Of a stretch of 11,854 bases of DNA, positions 5,992 through 11,854 are shown in pieces. This DNA comes from an uncultured Collinsella sp. (GTDB taxonomy: Bacteria; Actinomycetota; Coriobacteriia; Coriobacteriales; Coriobacteriaceae): contig CAUCXP010000028.1 in assembly GCA_958446785.1 (NCBI GenBank), positions 1-11,854 on the forward strand, read 5' to 3'. A program made the position numbers and the translations under genes. A model generated the notes under the pieces. That model worked only from the letters and a program-made list of their open reading frames with translations. It was not told the DNA's origin and made no database searches. The number at the start of each line of letters is the position of its first letter. Position 1 is the stretch's first letter.

Positions 5992-6873
5992 ATGAGCAAT
6001 TGGCTTAAGCTCGAGGGCGATGTCTGCGCCGTGACCGGCGCGCTCGGCGGTATGGGCGTCGAGATTTGCCGCGAGTTCGCCCGCAACGGCGCCAACGTCG
6101 TCTTGCTCGACCTAGACGAGGAGAAGGTCAAGGCAGCAGCCGCCGACCTCGCCGCCGAGTTTGGTATCCACGCCGAGGGCTACAAGATGAACGCCACCGA
6201 CGAGGCCGAGGTTCAGGCTGCCGTCGACGCCACCATCGCCAACTTCGGCCGCGTCGACGTTCTCGTCAACACCGCCGGCATCCTGCGCTTCGCCGCCATG
6301 GAGGACCTGCCGCTAAGCGACTGGGAGCAGGTGCTCAACGTCAACCTCACCGGCTACTTCATCACCTCGCAGCGCTTTGGTCGCGAGATGATCAAGGCCG
6401 GCCAGGGCCGCCTAGTGCACATCTCGACCGTTGCCAGCCACTCCCCCGAGACGTTCTCGGGCGTGTACAGCTCCACCAAGGCGGGCGTCAACATGATGTC
6501 CAAGATGCTCGCCGCCGAGTGGGGCCCCTACGGCGTCCGCTCCAACTGCGTCGAGCCCTGCTTTGTCAAGACACCCATGTCGGCAAGCTTTTACGCCGAT
6601 CCCGAGGTCGAGAAGAGCCGCAGCCGCCTCATCGCCACGCGCCGCATCGGCGAGGTCAGCGATATCGCCAACGCCGTCATGTTCCTGGCGTCCAAGCGCT
6701 CGGACTTTACCACCGGCGACGCCATCAAGGTCGATGGCGGTTTCTCCAATATGATGGGCGACCTCACCGCCAAGCCTGGCGGCCGCCGAGCCTTTGCCGA
6801 CAACTATCTTAAGAACAAGGGTGTCGAGCTTTGGTCCGACGAGTCCGGCGTCGCAAAGCCGACCGACCAGTAA
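5992..6873 (+). CDS. Short-chain dehydrogenase/reductase (SDR), NAD-type
   Basis: This 293-residue SDR oxidises or reduces a hydroxyl/keto group of a small metabolite in the cytoplasm. Visible motifs are the cofactor loop TGALGGMG (15-22), acidic D40 at the end of the second strand favouring NAD(H), NTAG (93-96), N118 in the N-V-N-L segment, and the YSSTK active site (Y159, K163). The position 13 residues before Tyr, normally Ser, is Thr146 (S145 is adjacent). The usual end of the fold (VDGGFS, 248-252) is followed by about 40 extra residues rich in Lys, Asp and Gly, making it longer than the common 250. AAGGGA lies 7 bases before the ATG. It is the first gene of a three-gene set with a transporter and a second dehydrogenase, pointing to catabolism of a polyhydroxy compound. 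Substrate unknown. Confidence 0.85.
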   Translation: MSNWLKLEGDVCAVTGALGGMGVEICREFARNGANVVLLDLDEEKVKAAAADLAAEFGIHAEGYKMNATDEAEVQAAVDATIANFGRVDVLVNTAGILRFAAMEDLPLSDWEQVLNVNLTGYFITSQRFGREMIKAGQGRLVHISTVASHSPETFSGVYSSTKAGVNMMSKMLAAEWGPYGVRSNCVEPCFVKTPMSASFYADPEVEKSRSRLIATRRIGEVSDIANAVMFLASKRSDFTTGDAIKVDGGFSNMMGDLTAKPGGRRAFADNYLKNKGVELWSDESGVAKPTDQ

Positions 6874-6885
6874 ACCAGCCTGACA

Positions 6886-6916
6886 GGGAGGCCCCGCGGA
6901 CGTACCCGCCCCTCCC
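6886..6916 (+). other. Stem-loop between the SDR and MFS genes
   Basis: GGGAGG (6886-6891) pairs with CCTCCC (6911-6916), and inside it GCGG (6896-6899) pairs with CCGC (6906-6909). It begins 12 bases after the SDR stop and has no T-run, so read-through is expected. It could modulate expression between the genes, or be incidental in GC-rich DNA. Confidence 0.35.
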
Positions 6917-6939
6917 CCGCATCGATTAGAAAGAGTCCA

Positions 6940-8196
6940 ATGGCTTCCACCAACTCCAACAAGGGTCGCGCCGCCGTGCTTTCCGCCGCGTGCGTCACCA
7001 TGTTCTTCATCAGCTCCATCGCGCTGTATTCCGTCGTGAGCAAGAACCTGCTCGCCGTCTACCCCGAGTGGTCGAGCGCCCTCACCTGGGCTTTCCCGGT
7101 CTTTCAGACCATCATGGCCGTGACGGGCATTTTCGCCGGCCGCATCTCCGATAAGATCGGCCCCCGCAACGTCGTGATCGCCGCCGCCGTGTGCTACGGC
7201 CTGGGCTGGTTCATGTCCGGCACCGTCACCGAGCCGTGGCAGTTCTACCTGTGGTTCTCGCTCGTCGCCGCCATCGGCAACGGCCTGGGCTACAACCCGG
7301 CGCTCACCACCGGTCAAAAATGGTTCATCGACAAGAAGGGCCTCGCCTCCGGCATCACCCTGGCCGCTTCGACCGCCGGCCCCGCCGTGCTGTCCCCGGT
7401 GCTCGCCTCGCTGCTCATCCCGAGCCTCGGCATCTTTGGCGCCCTCAAGGCACTCGGCGTCATCTTCTTTGTGATGATCGCCGCCTCCGCTCTGTTCCTG
7501 AAGGCCCCCGAGGCCGGCTGGCTGCCCGAGGGCTTCGAGGCCCCCAAGGGCGGAGCACATGCCGGCACCTTCGGCGACCTCACCCCGGGCGAGATGGTCA
7601 AGACCCCGCGCTTTTGGGTCCTCATCGTCACCTTCGCCTTTGCCGCCACCGCGGGCACCCTGCTCGTGGGCAAGGTTGCCTCCATCGCCGCCGTCCAGCT
7701 CTTCGCCGACCCCACGTGCGCCGCAGCTGTCGCCCTCGGCGGTGTAGTGGTCTCCGTCAACACCTGCGCCAACCTGGTCGGCCGTCTGTCCTTTGGCCAG
7801 ATCATCGACAAGCTCGGCGCCTATAAGTCGCTGCTCATCAGCCTTGTCGTCACCATCGTCGCGCTCGTCATCATGTCGATGAGCTTTACGCAGAGCATGT
7901 TCTTTGTGGCACTCGCCCTGCTCGGCTTTAGCTTTGGCGCTCTGCTCGTCATCTACCCGCCGCTCACCGGTGGCGCCTTTGGCACCAGCAACATCGGCGT
8001 CAACTACGGCATCATGTTCTTGGGCTACGCTGCTTCTACCTGGATCAGCCAGCCCATCACCGCCGTGCTGTATCACGCCGAGGCCGGCAGCGCTGCCTAC
8101 CAGCAGTCCTTCTACGGCGCCATCGTGATCGCCGCCATCGCCGTCGTGCTCACCGTCTACATGATGGTCTCCGACAGCAAGAAGAAGTCCGCTTAG
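6940..8196 (+). CDS. MFS transporter, oxalate/formate antiporter-like (OFA) family
   Basis: This 418-residue membrane protein has the 12-helix MFS plan, with a hydrophilic central loop at about 188-223. The loop 2-3 motif is GRISDKIGPR (67-76) and its second-half counterpart GRLSFGQIIDKLG lies at 281-293. The stretches YNPALTTGQKWFIDKKGLAS (118-137) and GVNYGIMF (353-360) are characteristic of the OFA family, whose members move small organic acids in exchange or with protons. The helix-11 Lys that binds oxalate in OxlT appears to be replaced around Y363, so oxalate is an unlikely substrate. The ribosome site is weak (GAAAGAG, 6929-6935, 4 bases from ATG). It lies 66 bases after the SDR gene and probably imports the compound that the flanking dehydrogenases oxidise. 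Confidence 0.85.
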   Translation: MASTNSNKGRAAVLSAACVTMFFISSIALYSVVSKNLLAVYPEWSSALTWAFPVFQTIMAVTGIFAGRISDKIGPRNVVIAAAVCYGLGWFMSGTVTEPWQFYLWFSLVAAIGNGLGYNPALTTGQKWFIDKKGLASGITLAASTAGPAVLSPVLASLLIPSLGIFGALKALGVIFFVMIAASALFLKAPEAGWLPEGFEAPKGGAHAGTFGDLTPGEMVKTPRFWVLIVTFAFAATAGTLLVGKVASIAAVQLFADPTCAAAVALGGVVVSVNTCANLVGRLSFGQIIDKLGAYKSLLISLVVTIVALVIMSMSFTQSMFFVALALLGFSFGALLVIYPPLTGGAFGTSNIGVNYGIMFLGYAASTWISQPITAVLYHAEAGSAAYQQSFYGAIVIAAIAVVLTVYMMVSDSKKKSA

Positions 8197-8204
8197 TTGT
8201 ACCG

Positions 8205-8235
8205 ATGTGACAAAGGGACAGTCCCTTTGTCACAT
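8205..8235. repeat. Perfect 31-bp palindrome (GGGAC-type REP-like element)
   Basis: ATGTGACAAAGGGAC (8205-8219) and its exact reverse complement (8221-8235) flank a single central A. It lies 8 bases after the MFS stop and 30 bases before the next start codon. There is no T-run, so it is unlikely to terminate transcription fully. I recall very similar GTGACAAAGGGAC palindromes scattered through genomes of gut Actinobacteria and Clostridia, consistent with a REP-type element mobilised in trans; that link is inference. Confidence 0.85.
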
Positions 8236-8265
8236 TCGGCAGCCACCAATTATTAAGGAGTCGAA

Positions 8266-9306
8266 ATGTCTGAGCTCAACCCCGTCCGCATTGCCGTCAT
8301 CGGCGCCGGCGCCATGGGCCGCAACCACATCCGCTTTGTCACCGAGGAGCCCGAGGCCGAGCTCGTCGCTATCGCCGACGCCTTTGAGGGCGCCCGCGCC
8401 ACGGCCGAGGCCGCCGGCGTGCCGTTCTTTACCGATCCCGCCCAGATGATGGACGAGGTCAAGCCCGAGGCCGTCATCATCGCCACCCCCAACGACCTGC
8501 ACCTGGGCGTTGCCCGCGAGGCCATCAAGCGCAACATCGTGCCGCTGGTAGAAAAGCCGATCTCCAACGATCTTGAGGATGCCCAGGCCTTCGCCGCCGA
8601 GGCCGAGACCGCCGGTGTGCCCGTGCTCGTGGGTCAGCACCGTCGCCACAACCCCTTCGTCAACAAGGCCAAGGAGATCATCGAGTCCGGCGAGCTAGGC
8701 AAGCTCACCGTGTCGAGCTTCCACTACATGATCTATAAGAACGACGAGTACTTCGATGTCGAGTGGCGCCGCAAGAAGGGTGCCGGCCCGATCCTGGTCA
8801 ACCTGGTGCACGACGTCGACCTGCTCCGCTACCTGCTGGGCGAGCCCGTCGCCGTCCAGGGCATGCAGTCCAGCGCCGCCCGCGGTTTTGAGACCGAGGA
8901 CTCCGCCGTGGTCAACGTTCGCTTTGCCGACGGAGCGCTCGCGAGCATGACCATCTCCGACGCCACCGCCAGCCCCTGGAACTGGGAGGCGACCGCCCGC
9001 GAGGATCCGCAGTACCGCCCCTTCGACGCCGACGCCTACTTCATCGGCGGCACCAAAGGCGCCCTGTCGCTGCCCCGCCTGCACCAGTTCTCTTACGACG
9101 GCGCCTCCAACTGGCACAAGCCGCTGCAGATGGAGATTCCGGCCGTCGACCCGGCACTGCCGCACAAGATGCAGCTCAAGCACTTTGTGAAGGTTGTCCG
9201 CCGCGAGGTCGAACCCGTCGTGACCCCCGCCGACAACGTCAAGACGCTCACGCTGCTTAACGCCATCAAGGAGGCCGCCGAGACCGGTCAGCTCGTCGAG
9301 CTGTAA
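8266..9306 (+). CDS. Gfo/Idh/MocA-family NAD(P)-dependent oxidoreductase
   Basis: This 346-residue protein is of usual family length. The N-terminal Rossmann domain has the dinucleotide loop GAGAMGRNH (13-21) with D38 and the family EKP motif (96-98). The C-terminal alpha/beta domain carries GAGPILVNLVHDVDLLRYL (172-190), whose H182 and D185 match the conserved H-x-x-D. The segment ATASPWNWE (233-241) is seen in a subgroup often annotated as acting on cyclic polyol carboxylates, which is only a hint to substrate. AAGGAG (8255-8260) sits 5 bases before the ATG. It is the last gene of the SDR-MFS set and would perform a second oxidation, isomerisation or epimerisation-type step on the imported compound. 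A strong terminator follows. Confidence 0.87.
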   Translation: MSELNPVRIAVIGAGAMGRNHIRFVTEEPEAELVAIADAFEGARATAEAAGVPFFTDPAQMMDEVKPEAVIIATPNDLHLGVAREAIKRNIVPLVEKPISNDLEDAQAFAAEAETAGVPVLVGQHRRHNPFVNKAKEIIESGELGKLTVSSFHYMIYKNDEYFDVEWRRKKGAGPILVNLVHDVDLLRYLLGEPVAVQGMQSSAARGFETEDSAVVNVRFADGALASMTISDATASPWNWEATAREDPQYRPFDADAYFIGGTKGALSLPRLHQFSYDGASNWHKPLQMEIPAVDPALPHKMQLKHFVKVVRREVEPVVTPADNVKTLTLLNAIKEAAETGQLVEL

Positions 9307-9378
9307 TGCCTTAAGAGCGGCCGCGGCAGAAACCCCATGCCGAGTCCCTCGGTCCGCCACCAACAAGCCCCTCTTCTT

Positions 9379-9415
9379 TGCCCCGCGAGCAGCCTCCTGC
9401 CCGCGGGGCATTTTT
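9379..9415 (+). terminator. Intrinsic terminator of the SDR-MFS-oxidoreductase operon
   Basis: TGCCCCGCG (9379-9387) pairs with CGCGGGGCA (9402-9410), followed by TTTTT (9411-9415). Inside, GCAG and CTGC (9389-9392, 9397-9400) extend the stem around a 4-base loop. Between the stop at 9306 and this element I see only a short CCGAG-TCC-CTCGG hairpin and no gene. Confidence 0.9.
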
Positions 9416-9458
9416 GATACGGCGCTCCGTCTGCTAGACCGGTGCTTGGTTGATGGGG

Positions 9459-9468
9459 CCCCGTCCCA
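9459..9468. repeat. Distant copy of the CCCCGTCCCA repeat core
   Basis: This is the same ten bases as in the arms of the 37-bp inverted repeat 4.6 kb away, here fused to an upstream GGGG to give the palindrome GGGGCCCC (9455-9462). It lies about 80 bases before tex. It may be a relic half of that repeat family or coincidence. No convincing -35/-10 pair is visible in 9416-9548. Confidence 0.35.
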
Positions 9469-9548
9469 AAAAGACTGCTTTGGTGGAGCGGCGGGTGGTA
9501 TCCTTGGTAGCTCTGTGCTGCAAACGCACCTTAAACGCAAGGAGTCCC

Positions 9549-11696
9549 ATGGATCTTATCGCCCAGCTCGCCCGCGAGCTCAACCTTAAGGCCGCCAACA
9601 TCGAGGCGGCCGTCAAGCTCATCGACGAGGGCAACACCATCCCCTTTATCTCGCGCTACCGCAAGGAAGCAACGGGCGGCATGGACGACGTCGCCCTGCG
9701 CGCACTCGACGAGCGCCTGTCTTACCTGCGCAATCTTGAACAGCGCAAAGAGGACGTAATCCTGCTCATCGACGCCCAGGGCAAGCTCACGCCCGAGCTC
9801 GAGGCGCAGATTCGCGAGGCCACGCAGCTCCAGCGTGTCGAGGACCTCTATAAGCCCTACCGCAAAAAGCGCATGACCCGCGCGCAGAAGGCACGCGAGG
9901 CCGGCCTGGAGCCGCTCGCCAACATGATCATCATGCAGGCCTCGGCCAAGGGCAGCGCGCTCGACGCCGCCGCGGACTACGTCAACGAGGAGGCCGGCTT
10001 CGACACGCCCGAAAAGGCGCTCGCCGGCGCCGCCGACATCGTGGCCGAGACGGTGGCCGAAGATCCCGAGAACGTCGCCGACCTGCGCGCCTTTACGCAA
10101 AACACCGCCGACATCGTCGTCGAGGCCACCGACCCCGCCGAGAAGACCCCCTACGAGCCGTACTACAGCTATGATGAGCCGCTGCGCCGTATACCCAACC
10201 ACCGCGTGCTGGCTATCGACCGCGGTGAGCGCGAGGGCAAGCTCCGCGTGCGCGTGAACGTTGACGGCGCTGCCGCTACGGCACGCCTCGGCAGCCGCTG
10301 GCCCCGTCGCCAGGGCGTGTTTGCTCCCGTCTTTGACGCCGCCATCGCCGATGGCTACAAGCGCCTCATGGCCCCCTCGCTGGAGCGCGAGGCCCGCGCC
10401 AAACTCACCGTTCGTGCGCAGACCGAGGCCATCAACGTCTTTGCCAAGAATCTCGAGGGCTTGCTCTCGGCACGCCCCGTGCGCGGCGCCCGCGTGCTCG
10501 CTCTCGACCCGGGCTACCGCACCGGCTGCAAGGTCGCCGTCATGGACGAGACCGGCAAGCTACTCGACCACGGCGTGGTCTATCCCACCAAGCCGCGCCA
10601 CGACGTCGCCGGCACCAAGCGCGAGCTCGCCCGCCTCGTCAAGAAGGACGGCGTCAACACCATCGTCATCGGCAACGGCACCGCCAGCCGCGAGACCGAG
10701 GAAGTCGTCTCGGAGTTTATTGCCGAGCAGGCACCCAGCCTTCGCTACACCATCGTCAACGAGGCCGGCGCGTCGGTGTACTCCGCCTCCGAGCTCGCCA
10801 GCCAGGAATATCCCGACCTGGACGTCACCGTACGTGGCGCCATGAGCCTGGGCCGCCGTCTGCAAGACCCGCTGGCAGAGCTCGTCAAGATTCCGCCCCA
10901 GTCCATCGGCGTTGGCCAGTACCAGCACGACCTTGACCAGGCCGAGCTTTCGCGCACCTTGGGCCACGTGGTGGAAGACGTCGTCAACCGTGTGGGCGTC
11001 GACGTCAACACCGCGAGCGCAAGCCTGCTGGGCTACGTGTCGGGCATTACGCCGAGCGTAGCCAAAAACATCGTGGCCTACCGCGAGGAAAACGGGGCCT
11101 TTACCGATCGCCGCCAGCTCAAGAAGGTCCCCAAGCTGGGACCCAAGGCATACCTCAACGCCGCGGGCTTCCTGCGCATCAGCGGCGGCAAGAACCCGCT
11201 CGACGCGACAAGCGTCCACCCCGAGAGCTACGAGGTGGCCACGGCCGTCCTGGAGCGCGCCGGCGTTGCGGCAAGCGAGCTCAGCCGCGGCGGCGTGCCC
11301 GATATCGAGCGCCGCCTGGGCAGCATCTCGGCGCTGGCAAGCGACCTGGACTGCGGCACCCTCACGCTCATCGACATCGTCAACGAGCTCAAGAAGCCCG
11401 GTCGCGACCCGCGCGACGACGCGCCCGAGGTAGTCTTTAGCCGCTCGGCGCTTTCGATCGACGACCTGGAGCCCGGCATGGAACTCAAGGGCACGGTGCG
11501 CAACGTTGTGGACTTTGGCGCCTTCGTCGACGTGGGCGTGCACCAGGACGGCCTCGTGCACATCTCCAAGCTCGCCAACCGCTTCGTCAAGCACCCGAGC
11601 GACGTGGTGCGCGTCGGCGACACGGTGAAGGTATGGGTAGAAAAGGTCGATCGCGACCGCAAAAAGATCTCCCTCACCATGGTGCGGGGCAAATAA
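9549..11696 (+). CDS. tex: Tex-family RNA-binding transcription accessory protein
   Basis: This 715-residue, nearly full-length Tex protein is a cytoplasmic nucleic-acid-binding factor related to eukaryotic Spt6. Domains in order are: N-terminal Tex helical region (1 to about 200, with IPFISRYRKEATGGMDD near 30-46); YqgF/RNase H-like domain from about 316 (VLALDPGYRTGCK, D320); helix-hairpin-helix repeats about 480-555 (including VDVNTAS and the NGAFTDRRQLKKVPKLG segment); and a C-terminal S1 RNA-binding domain from about 644 (GTVRNVVDFGAFVDVG). I chose the ATG at 9549 because AAGGAG (9539-9544) is 4 bases upstream and the protein then starts with the family's MDLIAQLARELNL. An in-frame ATG at 9450 would add 33 residues unlike the family. 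It appears to be a single-gene unit between two terminators. Confidence 0.95.
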   Translation: MDLIAQLARELNLKAANIEAAVKLIDEGNTIPFISRYRKEATGGMDDVALRALDERLSYLRNLEQRKEDVILLIDAQGKLTPELEAQIREATQLQRVEDLYKPYRKKRMTRAQKAREAGLEPLANMIIMQASAKGSALDAAADYVNEEAGFDTPEKALAGAADIVAETVAEDPENVADLRAFTQNTADIVVEATDPAEKTPYEPYYSYDEPLRRIPNHRVLAIDRGEREGKLRVRVNVDGAAATARLGSRWPRRQGVFAPVFDAAIADGYKRLMAPSLEREARAKLTVRAQTEAINVFAKNLEGLLSARPVRGARVLALDPGYRTGCKVAVMDETGKLLDHGVVYPTKPRHDVAGTKRELARLVKKDGVNTIVIGNGTASRETEEVVSEFIAEQAPSLRYTIVNEAGASVYSASELASQEYPDLDVTVRGAMSLGRRLQDPLAELVKIPPQSIGVGQYQHDLDQAELSRTLGHVVEDVVNRVGVDVNTASASLLGYVSGITPSVAKNIVAYREENGAFTDRRQLKKVPKLGPKAYLNAAGFLRISGGKNPLDATSVHPESYEVATAVLERAGVAASELSRGGVPDIERRLGSISALASDLDCGTLTLIDIVNELKKPGRDPRDDAPEVVFSRSALSIDDLEPGMELKGTVRNVVDFGAFVDVGVHQDGLVHISKLANRFVKHPSDVVRVGDTVKVWVEKVDRDRKKISLTMVRGK

Positions 11697-11704
11697 GCCG
11701 CTGC

Positions 11705-11746
11705 AGGCGCTCGGCGGGCCCCATTCCGCCGAGCGCCTCTCCTTCT
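11705..11746 (+). terminator. Probable intrinsic terminator after tex
   Basis: AGGCGCTCGGCGG (11705-11717) pairs perfectly with 11726-11738 around an 8-base loop, 8 bases after the stop. The tail CTCCTTCTA is pyrimidine-rich but a poor T-run, so termination may be partial. Confidence 0.7.
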
Positions 11747-11826
11747 AAAACGATTTGGCGATATCCCGAAGTGCGAGACGCCGTTTCCGCTAATCATCAC
11801 CGGTAGCGCGCAGAGATGTGGTGTAA

Positions 11827-11848
11827 GAGGCGGGGAATGCCCCGCCTC
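11827..11848. other. Hairpin at the right edge
   Basis: GAGGCGGGG (11827-11835) pairs with CCCCGCCTC (11840-11848) around AATG. The sequence after it is cut by the window, so a terminator T-run cannot be judged; on the minus strand the tail is only TTACACC. Bases 11747-11826 show no ORF, tRNA or clear promoter. Confidence 0.45.
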
Positions 11849-11854
11849 CGCCCT

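Noticed and set aside
6412..8076. Long minus-strand ORF (554 codons) opposite the SDR and MFS genes
   Set aside because: Low-complexity Gly/Ala/Asp/His composition and no family motif; it spans the boundary of two clear plus-strand genes.
9450..9548. N-terminal extension of tex from the ATG at 9450
   Set aside because: The extra residues are unlike the Tex family and cross the CCCCGTCCCA repeat; the ATG at 9549 has AAGGAG and the family's usual first residues.
11747..11854. Possible tRNA or small RNA at the right edge
   Set aside because: The hairpin at 11827-11848 is present, but no cloverleaf, T-loop or anticodon arm pattern could be found.

Overview
This window looks like chromosome from a high-GC Gram-positive gut bacterium, most likely a coriobacterium such as Collinsella. 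That is inference: it rests on the codon bias, the style of the MarR and LysR proteins, and the GGGAC-type palindromes between genes. I see no phage, plasmid, CRISPR, rRNA or tRNA features. Most genes belong to known families. The more interesting material lies between the genes and in one broken regulator.

Left part (1-4793): a gene start at the left edge (minus strand) resembles a pyridoxal-kinase-type protein. Divergent from it is a tight three-gene operon: a MarR-family regulator followed by two ABC exporter half-transporters. Each junction is an 8-base overlap, and each gene has its own ribosome binding site. The NBD motifs show complementary degeneration, the signature of a heterodimeric exporter with one consensus and one degenerate ATP site. 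The promoter (TTGACA, 16 bases, TAGAAT) is overlaid by three GGTAC repeats exactly 20 bp apart, a good candidate for the MarR autoregulatory operator.

Convergent gap (4596-4911): this short gap holds a perfect 36-bp inverted repeat, a strong intrinsic terminator, and a perfect 37-bp inverted repeat with an 8-base loop, followed by an isolated copy of the latter's core.

Middle part (4912-9415): a LysR-type regulator on the minus strand is split by a frameshift between its DNA-binding and effector domains. Divergent from it runs a probable catabolic operon: an SDR dehydrogenase, an OFA-family MFS transporter and a Gfo/Idh/MocA oxidoreductase, closed by an intrinsic terminator. The gene set suggests uptake and stepwise oxidation of a small polyhydroxy acid or cyclic polyol; the substrate cannot be named from sequence. 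A perfect 31-bp palindrome sits between the transporter and the last dehydrogenase.

Right part (9416-11854): tex, a housekeeping RNA-binding transcription accessory protein, follows with its own terminator. The last ~100 bases hold no gene, only a further hairpin at the edge.
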